A DNA stretch of 64,000 bases from Bacillus dicomae (GTDB lineage: Bacteria > Bacillota > Bacilli > Bacillales > Bacillaceae_G). The translations under genes were made by a program, and so were the position numbers. The notes under the pieces are model-generated. The model did not search any database. It worked only from the letters and a program-made list of their open reading frames with translations, and was not told the DNA's origin. Where the stretch lies: assembly GCF_006494425.1 (NCBI RefSeq), contig NZ_VHIV01000002.1, positions 372,001 through 436,000 on the forward strand. Reading direction: 5' to 3'. Each line of letters starts with the position of its first letter. Within the stretch, counting starts at the first letter, position 1. Of this stretch, positions 1 through 7,692 are shown piece after piece.

Positions 1-984
1 GAATTAGGAATGATAATCTCAGGTGTGATTTTGATAGGACTAGGAGTAACTGGTTTTATCGGACGTATTTTATTTTTATTTACGCCACTTGTGACAGGGA
101 CGTTTTTACTTTTGTTATGTTTACAATTAAGTGGTGTATTTTTAAAGGGAATGCTAGGAATTACTGCTACTGCTTCTCAAATCGATGGATTTACAGCGAT
201 AATTGCGTTTAGTATATTTCTTTTCGTTATTATACTATCTAATTTTGGAAAAGGTTTTGTCAAAAGTTATGCGGTTTTAATAGGATTAATTAGTGGATGG
301 ATTCTTTTCCTCATTGCAGGAAAAGTGGCGATTCCATCTCAAGTAACGCACTTTGTACAATTTCCGCAAATATTTGCTTGGGGGCTTCCAAAGTGGAATA
401 CAGGTATGGCTGTATCGAGTTTCGTTATGGTATGTATTTTAGTTTCAAATACAGTAGCAGCTATTATAGCAATTAATCAAGCTACCATTCAAAAAGCGAC
501 TATTGAACAGAAACAGTTGAAAGATGGTACGTGGGCTGGAGGGATTTCGCACATCATTTCTTCTGTATTTTCAACTGTAGGTGTCGTGCCGTTACCAGCA
601 ACAGCAGGATTTATTCGCTTAACGAAACAAAAATATATACGATCATTCTTACTAGCATGTATGTTACTAGTCGTAATGTCGCTGTTCCCAAGTATTATTC
701 GTTACTTAGCATCGTTACCATCCGCTGTCGCATCTGCGGTTTTAATGGCTTCGTTCGTACAGCTCATTGGAATTGGGTTAAATAATATAAAACAAGTGGA
801 ACTTAGTGAAAGGAATGTAACAATTTTAGGCGTTGTTGTATTATTTGGCAGTGGCGTTATGTTTTTACCGTCTGGAGCACTTCAATCATTGCCATCTGTT
901 ATGCAATATATATTCGGTAATGGTTTATTTGTAGGTACGGTTGTAAGTATATTGCTAGAACAAATATGGCGCGTTGGAAAGTAA
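1..984 (+). CDS. Nucleobase permease of the NCS2 (xanthine/uracil) family, 3' part
   Basis: The reading frame is open from the first base, so the start lies outside the window. About 327 residues remain, nearly all in long hydrophobic segments (about nine or ten membrane spans). A TPLVTGT-like motif early in the fragment and alternating glycine-rich helices are typical of the NCS2 family, which imports xanthine, uric acid, guanine or uracil with protons across the cytoplasmic membrane. The exact substrate cannot be read from this part. No convincing terminator follows; only a short hairpin near 1000 is seen before the gerE promoter region. Confidence 0.8.
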   Translation, partial: ELGMIISGVILIGLGVTGFIGRILFLFTPLVTGTFLLLLCLQLSGVFLKGMLGITATASQIDGFTAIIAFSIFLFVIILSNFGKGFVKSYAVLIGLISGWILFLIAGKVAIPSQVTHFVQFPQIFAWGLPKWNTGMAVSSFVMVCILVSNTVAAIIAINQATIQKATIEQKQLKDGTWAGGISHIISSVFSTVGVVPLPATAGFIRLTKQKYIRSFLLACMLLVVMSLFPSIIRYLASLPSAVASAVLMASFVQLIGIGLNNIKQVELSERNVTILGVVVLFGSGVMFLPSGALQSLPSVMQYIFGNGLFVGTVVSILLEQIWRVGK

Positions 985-1054
985 GTGGATAAAAAGAGTG
1001 TACGCACTGTATAAAAGTCTAAAATAACATGTGAAATAAAGCCCATTTTCATTC

Positions 1055-1082
1055 ACCACCCGCACATTTCGTTCATACAATA
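1055..1082 (+). promoter_or_regulatory. Putative sigma-K promoter of gerE
   Basis: CATACAATA at 1074-1082 fits the sigma-K -10 consensus CATANNNTA. An AC dinucleotide at 1055-1056, 17 bases upstream, fits the short sigma-K -35. In B. subtilis gerE is a sigma-K gene, so the match is expected. The assignment rests on motif similarity only. Confidence 0.5.
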
Positions 1083-1149
1083 TCTTGACTAAATAAACAC
1101 CCAACTTACACATACACGGCTCTGGCTTAAGCAAGGAGGGTTATACCAG

Positions 1150-1374
1150 TTGAAGGAAAAAGCGTATCAATCTAAACCTTTACTCACAAAGAGAGAGAGA
1201 GAAGTATTTGAATTACTGGTTCAAGATAAAACAACGAAGGAAATTGCGGGTGAACTTTTTATCAGTGAAAAAACAGTACGCAACCACATCTCAAACGCAA
1301 TGCAAAAGCTAGGAGTTAAAGGACGTTCACAAGCAGTTGTTGAGCTTCTTCGCATGGGAGAGCTCGAACTATAA
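1150..1374 (+). CDS. gerE: Late mother-cell transcription factor GerE
   Basis: A 74-residue protein consisting almost only of a LuxR/FixJ-type helix-turn-helix ([11 protein letters not shown], then [20 protein letters not shown]), the usual length and form of GerE. GerE is the last regulator of the mother-cell line in sporulation. It acts with sigma-K to activate coat genes and damp earlier ones. The TTG start is placed by an AAGGAGGG ribosome binding site at 1133-1140, nine bases upstream. An intrinsic terminator follows directly, so the gene is monocistronic. Confidence 0.97.
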   Translation: MKEKAYQSKPLLTKREREVFELLVQDKTTKEIAGELFISEKTVRNHISNAMQKLGVKGRSQAVVELLRMGELEL

Positions 1375-1380
1375 AAAGAA

Positions 1381-1413
1381 AGCCGACTTATATAAAGAGT
1401 CGGCTATTTTTCT
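1381..1413 (+). terminator. gerE terminator
   Basis: Perfect 8-bp stem AGCCGACT/AGTCGGCT (1381-1388 with 1398-1405) followed by ATTTTTCT. Confidence 0.9.
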
Positions 1414-1479
1414 GTTTGTTTCATGCTCTATATGAATGATAGGAATGTTCCGTACATACATAGGTAGTAAGGAGGGGAT

Positions 1480-2142
1480 ATGTTGAAAAGGATATTGTTA
1501 GTTTCAACAAGTGCTCATGATATGAATGGACACCCGACTGGTTTGTGGCTTGAAGAGCTCGCAGCTCCTTATCATGTATTTAAAAAGGCTAAGTTTGATG
1601 TTGATATTGTGTCAATAAAAGGCGGGAGAGTACCTATAGATAGAGTGTCTATTCCAAATGGTATACCTCGCGAATTCAAGCACGTAGCTTCTTTATTGCA
1701 AAATACGAGGCCGATTTCAAATGTTCATTTTTCGGATTATGATGCGGTTTTATTTGGTGGTGGGCACGGGGCGATTGTAGATTTTCCAGGTAATCCATAT
1801 GTAGCAAATTTGATTGAGAATATGTATAACAATAACCGGATTGTAGCGGCTGTTTGTCACGGAGTAAGCTCCTTAGTCGGTGTGAAAAATAAGGATGGTT
1901 CGTTTTTTGTTGAGGGTAAGCGTATAACAGGTTATACAAACGATGAAGAAAGAGCTGTACATTTAGAAAAGCGCGTTCCGTTTTTGTTAGAAAGTAAGTT
2001 GAAAGAAGAAGGAGCTTTGTTTTATGTGGCTCCAAATTTCACGCCGCATGTCGTAGTAGATGGGCGTTTAATTACAGGGCAAAATCCGCAGTCTAGTATG
2101 GAAATAGGGAAAGCTATAAGAAGAGCTGTAAATACATTATAG
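1480..2142 (+). CDS. DJ-1/PfpI superfamily protein, Hsp31/glyoxalase III-like
   Basis: A 220-residue class I glutamine-amidotransferase-like fold protein. It has the Hsp31 layout: TGLWLEE near residue 20 supplies the conserved acidic residue (Glu25), and the nucleophile elbow AAVCHG gives Cys126-His127. This Glu-Cys-His set is that of glutathione-independent glyoxalases and stress chaperones acting on methylglyoxal or glycated proteins; this is family knowledge, not shown here. The ATG follows GGAGGGG at 1471-1477. A paralog of about the same length lies at 2992-3678 on the other strand, and a TetR regulator lies between them. Confidence 0.85.
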   Translation: MLKRILLVSTSAHDMNGHPTGLWLEELAAPYHVFKKAKFDVDIVSIKGGRVPIDRVSIPNGIPREFKHVASLLQNTRPISNVHFSDYDAVLFGGGHGAIVDFPGNPYVANLIENMYNNNRIVAAVCHGVSSLVGVKNKDGSFFVEGKRITGYTNDEERAVHLEKRVPFLLESKLKEEGALFYVAPNFTPHVVVDGRLITGQNPQSSMEIGKAIRRAVNTL

Positions 2143-2147
2143 AAAAA

Positions 2148-2182
2148 ATGCTCGCTACTTATAAAGGTAGCGGGCATTTTTC
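2148..2182 (+). terminator. Terminator after the first DJ-1-like gene
   Basis: 11-bp stem ATGCTCGCTAC/GTAGCGGGCAT (2148-2158 with 2167-2177, one G-T pair), then TTTTCT. Confidence 0.88.
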
Positions 2183-2301
2183 TATAGTGTGAATTGAAAA
2201 CCACTTAAACTAAAAAGATGTATCAAGTATAATGACTTCATTTATAATTAATCGTGAATTTGCTATACTATTTTGTATGGACAAAAGGGGAGGCTCTTTT
2301 A

Positions 2302-2940
2302 ATGAGAAAAGTTGCGTGTGCAAATACTTATATTAATAAAATAAAGCCCGTTATTAGAAAAACGAGTTTTAGCCAATTGAAAATAGATGAAATTGCGAAA
2401 TATATGGATATAAGTAAAGCTACTTTATATAAACGTTTTTCTTCAAAAGATGAGATTATTGAAGCGGTGGTAGAAGATTTTATGAACTATCTTCTTGAAG
2501 GAGATGCGGATAATCAAGATGAAAGTATGTCTTTTGCAGAACGTTTCCAAAAGACGTTTATCCACTCTTTAAAATGTGTGACATACATTTCTGATGTCTT
2601 TTTACAAGATTTGAAAGAGGCATATCCTCACTTATCTGATCAACTAGTCGCTGCACAACAAAATCGTAATCATAATCTGCAAATGTTTTTTGAAGCGGGT
2701 ATGGAACAAGGTTACTTTAATAAAATGAACGCACAATTATTTATGGTGCAAGATGATGTAATGTTAAGACGTATTATAGATCATTCTTTTTGTATTCAGT
2801 ACGATATTACGTTAAAGAAAGCGATACTTGATTTTTATCAACTAAAGAAGTACCAATTGTTTAAACCGGAGTATATAGAAGCAATTGATGATTCGGAAAT
2901 TGAAAAAGAAGTTATGGCTATTTTGCAAATGATTTCGTAA
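2302..2940 (+). CDS. TetR/AcrR family transcriptional regulator
   Basis: A 212-residue protein with an N-terminal TetR helix-turn-helix (LKIDEIAKYMDISKATLYKRF, about residues 32-52) and a helical C-terminal ligand domain without recognisable family signature. The start at 2302 is chosen because AGGGGAGG at 2287-2294 precedes it at proper distance; an upstream in-frame start at 2254 lacks a site. It lies beside an MFS exporter and a DJ-1-like gene, so it probably represses one or both in response to a toxic small molecule. The perfect inverted repeat at 3804-3841 is the obvious candidate operator. Target and ligand are inference. Confidence 0.85.
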   Translation: MRKVACANTYINKIKPVIRKTSFSQLKIDEIAKYMDISKATLYKRFSSKDEIIEAVVEDFMNYLLEGDADNQDESMSFAERFQKTFIHSLKCVTYISDVFLQDLKEAYPHLSDQLVAAQQNRNHNLQMFFEAGMEQGYFNKMNAQLFMVQDDVMLRRIIDHSFCIQYDITLKKAILDFYQLKKYQLFKPEYIEAIDDSEIEKEVMAILQMIS

Positions 2941-2983
2941 AAAAAGCAGATTTTCCTATATGAATGGAAAATCTGCTTTTTTT
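2941..2983. terminator. Bidirectional terminator between tetR and the minus-strand DJ-1-like gene
   Basis: Long stem with AAGCAGATTTTCC at 2944-2956 pairing with GGAAAATCTGCTT from 2966, flanked by A- and T-runs. It lies between two convergent genes and can serve both. Confidence 0.9.
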
Positions 2984-2991
2984 ATTACATG

Positions 2992-3678
2992 TTATTTGTT
3001 TATGTGTTGTAATACTAATTTGGCTACTGGACCACCTGAAGCTGGGTTTTGACCAGTAATAACACGATTATCTTCTACAGCAAAAGCTTCCCAAGGCTGT
3101 GCAGCTTTTTCGTAAAGCCCTCCATTTTTAATAAGTTCATCCTCTGTTAAAAATGGAACGAATTGATCTAATTCAGCTAGTTTTTCCTCTTCATTTGAGA
3201 ATCCTGTTACTTTTTTACCGCTAATTAAACGTTCCCCATTACTTAATGTGATATGAAATAAACCAGCAGCTCCGTGACAAACAGAGGAAATAATTCCGCC
3301 ATTTTCATAAATGTTACGGCTAATCATTTGGAGTTCTTTATTTTCAGGGAAGTCCCAAATCACACCGTGACCACCTGCGTAATAAATAACAGCATAGTCT
3401 TCTGGATTCACCTCACTCGGTTTCATTGTAGAACCGAGACGATTCATAAATTCTTTCTTTTGATACCATTCCCAATCGATGCTCTCCGCCATTGCTAAAC
3501 TATGCGGATCAATCGGTGTATAACCACCTTGTGGGCTAACATAATCTACTTCGTAACCAGCTTCTTCAACTTTTTTAACGAAATGGACAGCTTCACCAAG
3601 CCAAAGACCAGTAGCTCGATTTAAATTTGGATATTTTTCAACGCTCGTTAATACGACTAACATTTTTTTCTTCATCAT
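2992..3678 (-). CDS. DJ-1/PfpI superfamily protein, Hsp31/glyoxalase III-like (second paralog)
   Basis: A 228-residue protein with the same plan as the gene at 1480-2142: TGLWLGEA gives the conserved Glu29, SSVCHG gives Cys134-His135, and VITGQNP is conserved near the C-terminus. Likely a cysteine-dependent glyoxalase/deglycase-like or chaperone stress protein in the cytoplasm. Two ATG codons are adjacent (3676-3678 and 3673-3675). AGGAGG sits only three bases before the first, so the second may be preferred. The gene diverges from the MFS exporter. Its promoter overlaps a perfect inverted repeat, and an eight-codon leader ORF precedes it. Confidence 0.86.
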   Translation of the reverse strand: MMKKKMLVVLTSVEKYPNLNRATGLWLGEAVHFVKKVEEAGYEVDYVSPQGGYTPIDPHSLAMAESIDWEWYQKKEFMNRLGSTMKPSEVNPEDYAVIYYAGGHGVIWDFPENKELQMISRNIYENGGIISSVCHGAAGLFHITLSNGERLISGKKVTGFSNEEEKLAELDQFVPFLTEDELIKNGGLYEKAAQPWEAFAVEDNRVITGQNPASGGPVAKLVLQHINK

Positions 3679-3727
3679 AATCCTCCTGTAATATTTCTTC
3701 TATATAAAAGTTCATTATTTTATTAAG

Positions 3728-3767
3728 TTAGAAATTGCAAATTTGAATAATCATATCAGCCCTCCTT
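3728..3767 (-). promoter_or_regulatory. Possible 8-codon leader ORF with strong ribosome binding site
   Basis: On the minus strand, TAAGGAGGG (3760-3768) stands five bases before an ATG at 3752-3754. It opens an eight-codon frame reading MIIQICNF that stops at 3728-3730, about 50 bases before the DJ-1-like start. The predicted transcription start is near 3778, so this would be the first translated element of the mRNA. It may be a regulatory leader peptide or chance. Confidence 0.4.
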
Positions 3768-3784
3768 ATATCGGATTCGGAATT

Positions 3785-3813
3785 AGTGTATAACAATTTT
3801 TGAACAAAGTAAA
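3785..3813 (-). promoter_or_regulatory. Predicted sigma-A promoter of the minus-strand DJ-1-like gene
   Basis: On the minus strand TTTACT (3808-3813) and TACACT (3785-3790) are separated by exactly 17 bases. The -35 lies inside the left arm of the inverted repeat at 3804-3841, so a bound repressor would block it. Confidence 0.5.
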
Positions 3814-3841
3814 CTAAAAACGCTAAATTAGTTTACTTTGT
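3804..3841. promoter_or_regulatory. Perfect 14-bp inverted repeat, candidate operator
   Basis: ACAAAGTAAACTAA (3804-3817) and TTAGTTTACTTTGT (3828-3841) are perfect inverse copies with a 10-base spacer. No T-run follows in either direction, so it is not a terminator. It overlaps the -35 of the DJ-1-like gene and ends ten bases before the -35 of the MFS gene. A likely binding site for the TetR regulator encoded at 2302-2940; this is inference. Confidence 0.65.
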
Positions 3842-3851
3842 ATAATTTTCG

Positions 3852-3880
3852 TTGACAAACTGTAATGCTGAAACTATGAT
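3852..3880 (+). promoter_or_regulatory. Predicted sigma-A promoter of the MFS exporter
   Basis: TTGACA (3852-3857), 17-base spacer, TATGAT (3875-3880): consensus -35 and five of six bases at -10. Transcription would start near 3887 and give a leader of about 150 bases. Confidence 0.7.
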
Positions 3881-3956
3881 AGTTCCATGAATATCGAACA
3901 ATGTACATGTTTCGTTTCGAATTCAATTTGTCGCGTGATACATTTATACATTTGAT

Positions 3957-4005
3957 GAAGTTGTCTAGTGATGATAGAGGAGCTAAACAACTTCGTTTTT
4001 CGTTT
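3957..4005 (+). promoter_or_regulatory. Terminator-like hairpin in the MFS leader, possible attenuator
   Basis: GAAGTTGT (3957-3964) pairs with ACAACTTC (3987-3994), extended by TAG/CTA across one mismatch. The downstream side is GTTTTTCGTTTT, like an intrinsic terminator. It lies between the predicted promoter and the exporter ribosome binding site (AGGAGAGGTG, 4021-4030). A 22-codon ORF (3887-3955) ends just before the hairpin but lacks a ribosome binding site. Confidence 0.45.
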
Positions 4006-4036
4006 TCAATTACTACAATCAGGAGAGGTGTTACAC

Positions 4037-5362
4037 ATGGGGAAAGATATAAGTAACCATTCAAAATGGTTTATTTTCACATTATGTTTTATCGTTTTAT
4101 TAGGACCGATGAATGCGGTTTTATTTAATGTTGCGTTAGAGGGTATTGCTCATGATTTATCCATTAGTCAATCGAAAGTAAGTTGGGTTGTAGTAGGTTA
4201 TTCCTTAGTTGTCGGTATTGGTTCGATGATATATGGGAAGCTTGCTGATCGTTATAGTGTAAAAAAACTATTGATTATTTCAATCATCATATTTGTAGTT
4301 GGATCCATTATTGGATTTGTAAATCAATCTTATGCGATTGTCATTTTTGCAAGATTAGTGCAGGCGAGCGGGGGTGCGGCGTTTATTGCGCTTAGTATGA
4401 TTGCGGTAGCAAAATTAGTCGCTCCTGCTAAGAAGCCTGGTGCGTTAGCGATGATTAGTTCTTCTATTGCATTAGCGGTTGGTATTGGTCCTTTAGTTGG
4501 CGGGGCTATTACAAATACACTAGGATGGCCATATTTGTTTTTATTTATGGTTATTTCAGTAGTGGGGATTTTCTTGCTTATAAAATTTATGCCAGAAGAA
4601 GCGCGGCATACGGATGAAGCGTTTCATTTTGATTACATTGGAGCGGCGTTACTATTTGCATTTATTACGACTGTTTTATTAGGTGTCAATATGAATAGTT
4701 GGCTATTTGTGTTATCGATAATTTCTTTATTTTTATTCACGATTCGTATGAAGAAAGTGGAACATCCATTTATCGATATTGAGTTATTTTCGAACAAAGC
4801 ATTTCTTCGTTTAATAACAGTCGGATTTATAATTAATGTGGCGTTATGTGCTAATTTATTATTATTGCCATTACTGTTAGGTAGAGTGCACGGATTGTCG
4901 CCATTTGTTATCGGAATTGTATTATTTGTTGCATCACTCTTCGGTATTGTGTCTAGTTTTATTACTGGAAAGATTGTTCCTTCGTTTGGAAATGTGAATA
5001 TGATTTATGTAGCGTCTGTCATTATGATTGTTGGCTTTTTCATTTTAGGGATTGTTCCGAACGGGAATTTAATAGTTATTTTAGTGGCGATTATTTTAAC
5101 GTTTATGAGCTATTCAGCTATTCAAGTATCATTAAACACATTTATACCGAAAACATTACATGCAGCTAAAGTTGGAGTCGGTCTTGGTTTATATAATTTA
5201 ATTAACTTTTTCGGTATGGCATTTGGACCAGCTATAGCGAGCAAAATTATGGAATCCACAAATAGTTATCGTTTCAATTTTATTTTAATCGTTATGTTAA
5301 TTTCTGCCCATTTCTTCTTATTAATAGGAATGTCTTCTTTTCAGAAAAAGATAGCGCGATGA
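4037..5362 (+). CDS. MFS drug exporter, DHA2/TetL-like
   Basis: A 441-residue integral membrane protein with about 12-14 predicted spans. It carries the major-facilitator motif A form GKLADRYSVKK after the second span and motif C-like GIGPLVGG in the fifth, both typical of proton-coupled drug antiporters. The overall pattern resembles the DHA2 group that includes the TetL-type proteins, but the substrate cannot be told. The start at 4037 follows AGGAGAGGTG; an in-frame upstream start would fall inside the leader hairpin. Regulation probably involves the inverted repeat at 3804-3841 and perhaps attenuation in the leader. A terminator follows. Confidence 0.85.
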   Translation: MGKDISNHSKWFIFTLCFIVLLGPMNAVLFNVALEGIAHDLSISQSKVSWVVVGYSLVVGIGSMIYGKLADRYSVKKLLIISIIIFVVGSIIGFVNQSYAIVIFARLVQASGGAAFIALSMIAVAKLVAPAKKPGALAMISSSIALAVGIGPLVGGAITNTLGWPYLFLFMVISVVGIFLLIKFMPEEARHTDEAFHFDYIGAALLFAFITTVLLGVNMNSWLFVLSIISLFLFTIRMKKVEHPFIDIELFSNKAFLRLITVGFIINVALCANLLLLPLLLGRVHGLSPFVIGIVLFVASLFGIVSSFITGKIVPSFGNVNMIYVASVIMIVGFFILGIVPNGNLIVILVAIILTFMSYSAIQVSLNTFIPKTLHAAKVGVGLGLYNLINFFGMAFGPAIASKIMESTNSYRFNFILIVMLISAHFFLLIGMSSFQKKIAR

Positions 5363-5384
5363 ATCCGTAATTTATAATAGAAGA

Positions 5385-5419
5385 AACCGACTTTCCTATA
5401 GAAGGTCGGTTATTTTTCT
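5385..5419 (+). terminator. Terminator after the MFS gene
   Basis: 11-bp stem AACCGACTTTC/GAAGGTCGGTT (5385-5395 with 5401-5411) followed by ATTTTTCT. Confidence 0.88.
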
Positions 5420-5573
5420 GTCTTGCAAATTATGAAAAAAAGGAGCAAAATAAAAAAGGTCCTAGTCTATACAGGTACAAATGAAAATTTTCATACAGAA
5501 GCAGTTTAAGTGAGCGAACTTAAAGTGTGTAAAATATAATGATAAAATAAGATGATGAATGAGAAAACGGGTG

Positions 5574-6383
5574 ATGAAATTGAATAGAGCAATCGGTGTT
5601 ATCGATTCAGGAGTTGGTGGCTTAACAGTAGCGAAGGAATTAATTCGTCAGTTGCCGAAAGAGCGTATTATATATTTAGGGGATACAGCACGTTGCCCTT
5701 ATGGTCCGCGTTCTCGAGAAGAAGTGCGTCAATTTACGTGGGAAATGACGGAGCATTTACTAGATTTAAATATTAAAATGTTAGTTATTGCGTGTAATAC
5801 AGCAACTGCGGTTGTATTAGAAGAGATGCAGAAACAATTACCAATTCCAGTGGTAGGAGTTATTCACCCAGGATCGCGTACAGCTTTAAAAGTGACAGAC
5901 ACGTATCATGTTGGTATTATTGGAACGATTGGGACGGTGAAAAGTGGTGCATACGAAGAAGCGCTAAAGTCTATTAATAACCGTGTTATGGTAGAAAGTT
6001 TAGCGTGTCCGCCTTTCGTTGAGCTTGTAGAGAGTGGCAATTTCGAAAGTGAAATGGCATATGAAGTCGTAAGAGAAACGTTGCAACCGCTGAAGAATAC
6101 TGATATTGATACGCTTATTTTAGGTTGTACACATTATCCGATTTTAGGTCCTGTTATTAAAAAAGTAATGGGAGATAAAGTGCAACTAATTAGTTCTGGT
6201 GATGAAACGGCGCGTGAAGTAAGTACAATTTTATATCATAGTAAAATGTTGAATGAGGGAGAGGAACAAAGTGATCATCTCTTCTTAACAACAGGAAAAA
6301 TAGGCCTATTTAAAGAAATTGCATCAAAGTGGTTCGGTCAACCGATTGAAAATGTGAAACATATTCATTTAGAAAAAGAATAA
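5574..6383 (+). CDS. racE: Glutamate racemase
   Basis: A 269-residue racemase converting L- to D-glutamate for peptidoglycan and, in this group, poly-gamma-glutamate. Both catalytic cysteines are present: Cys74 in IACNTAT and Cys185 in GCTHYP, with Asp11 in the DSGVGG loop. The sequence is the RacE2 type of the B. cereus group. Start choice is uncertain: ATG 5574 gives the familiar MKLNRAIG N-terminus, but GGTGAT at 5570-5575 also fits a TTG at 5580, and an upstream ATG at 5559 is in frame. Followed by a terminator, then gerM, as in B. subtilis. Confidence 0.95.
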   Translation: MKLNRAIGVIDSGVGGLTVAKELIRQLPKERIIYLGDTARCPYGPRSREEVRQFTWEMTEHLLDLNIKMLVIACNTATAVVLEEMQKQLPIPVVGVIHPGSRTALKVTDTYHVGIIGTIGTVKSGAYEEALKSINNRVMVESLACPPFVELVESGNFESEMAYEVVRETLQPLKNTDIDTLILGCTHYPILGPVIKKVMGDKVQLISSGDETAREVSTILYHSKMLNEGEEQSDHLFLTTGKIGLFKEIASKWFGQPIENVKHIHLEKE

Positions 6384-6403
6384 TAGTACAATCCATGTAA
6401 GTG

Positions 6404-6431
6404 AACTCCTGAGAAATCAGGAGTTTTTTGT
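6404..6431 (+). terminator. racE terminator
   Basis: Perfect 9-bp stem AACTCCTGA/TCAGGAGTT (6404-6412 with 6417-6425), GAAA loop, then a T-run. Confidence 0.92.
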
Positions 6432-6513
6432 TTATAGGGAGCACAGCTTGTTCTAAAAAGTGAAACAGCTCGTATACATAATAGTACAAACTTAGATTTT
6501 AGGGGGGAATGGC

Positions 6514-7563
6514 ATGCCTAAATCCACTTTTAAATGGGTTGTTGGTGCTACTGTGAGCGCTGTTTTACTAACAGGGTGTGGCTTTATAAATCAGGAGAAA
6601 GCAACGGAACAAATTGATCCACCAAAACAAGTTACGTATACAGAGGGTGGGAAGAAAGAAGTATCTAAGAAAGATAAGCAAGTACAAACGGTGAATAGAG
6701 AACTGTACCTTGTTGATAAAAATGGCTATGTTGTACCGCAAACGTTAGCTATACCTACTCCGAAAGCAAATGAGGTCATTCAGCAAACGTTAGAGTACCT
6801 TGTGAAAGATGGACCGGTAACGAATTTATTACCGAATGGGTTCCGTGCAGTCATTCCAGCGAATACATCGATGACTCTAAATGTGAAAAAAGATGGGACG
6901 GCAGTCATTGATTTCTCTAAAGAAATGAAAAATTATGCGAAAGAGGAAGAACGTCAAATCGTTGAATCTATTGCATGGACGTTGACGCAATTTAAAGAGA
7001 TAAAACAAGTGCAGTTCCAAATAAATGGTGAGAAATTGGCGAAGATGCCTGTTGGTGGTACACCGCTTGGGGAAGGGGTGAGCCGTGCCGATGGTATTAA
7101 CTTCGATGATGAACAAGTGGCGGATGTCACAAATACAAAACCAGTTACACTTTACTTTATGGCACAAAATAATAATAAACAGCAATACTACGTACCAGTA
7201 ACGCGCCGCGTTGTAGAAGGAAAAGAAAATGATTATGCAGCCATTATAGATGAACTTGTAAAAGGGCCGATTCATCAATCGCTCCTGAATGATTTCAATC
7301 CAGGAGTTAAGCTGATTACGAATCCGAAATTACAAGATGGAAATCTAACATTAAACTTTAATGAAAATATATTTATAAACCCAGATAAAAATATGGTTTC
7401 AAATTACGTATTGAAGTCATTAGTTTTATCTTTAACAGAAAAGAAAGGCGTGAAAAGTGTTTCTATTGAAGTGAATGGTAAAGCAAATCTTATAGATGAA
7501 AAGGGCGGAAAGTTAATAAAACCTGTAGATCGTCCAGAAAACGTGAATACAGGTAGTTTTTAA
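6514..7563 (+). CDS. gerM: Germination/sporulation lipoprotein GerM
   Basis: A 349-residue lipoprotein: the signal peptide ends in the lipobox LLTGC (Cys22), followed by a polar linker and two GERMN domains (about residues 75-185 and 215-325) with the repeated pattern of a VDKNGY/FMAQNN strand opening and TLNFNE-like strands. GerM acts in spore cortex formation and later germination, on the outer side of a forespore membrane. GGGGGGAA at 6502-6509 precedes the ATG. Position between racE and rph matches B. subtilis. Confidence 0.95.
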   Translation: MPKSTFKWVVGATVSAVLLTGCGFINQEKATEQIDPPKQVTYTEGGKKEVSKKDKQVQTVNRELYLVDKNGYVVPQTLAIPTPKANEVIQQTLEYLVKDGPVTNLLPNGFRAVIPANTSMTLNVKKDGTAVIDFSKEMKNYAKEEERQIVESIAWTLTQFKEIKQVQFQINGEKLAKMPVGGTPLGEGVSRADGINFDDEQVADVTNTKPVTLYFMAQNNNKQQYYVPVTRRVVEGKENDYAAIIDELVKGPIHQSLLNDFNPGVKLITNPKLQDGNLTLNFNENIFINPDKNMVSNYVLKSLVLSLTEKKGVKSVSIEVNGKANLIDEKGGKLIKPVDRPENVNTGSF

Positions 7564-7692
7564 TCGTCGATAATTTGATATACTTAAGTAAGAAAGAGGA
7601 ATTGCTTTTTGGGTTCCTCTTCTTTTATTGTATACATATCATACATTTAAATTTGGCTATACTAACAAGTAGTTATGAGGAGGTTATTTTTT

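Noticed and set aside
3887-3955. 22-codon upstream ORF in the MFS leader as a proven leader peptide
   Set aside because: It would start at the predicted first transcript base and has no ribosome binding site; kept only as a side remark.
3968-4036. Upstream extension of the MFS gene to 3968
   Set aside because: It would begin inside the leader hairpin without a ribosome binding site; AGGAGAGGTG places the start at 4037.
3828-4064. Minus-strand ORF of 78 codons opposite the MFS leader
   Set aside because: No ribosome binding site, no family features, and it covers the predicted promoter and leader hairpin of the exporter.
5535-5540. TATAAT before racE as a full promoter
   Set aside because: A good -10 is present but no acceptable -35 lies 16-18 bases upstream, so it was not listed as a feature.
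6485-6500. Sigma-E promoter before gerM (CATAATAGTA)
   Set aside because: The -10 match is out of register by one base and no -35 is visible.
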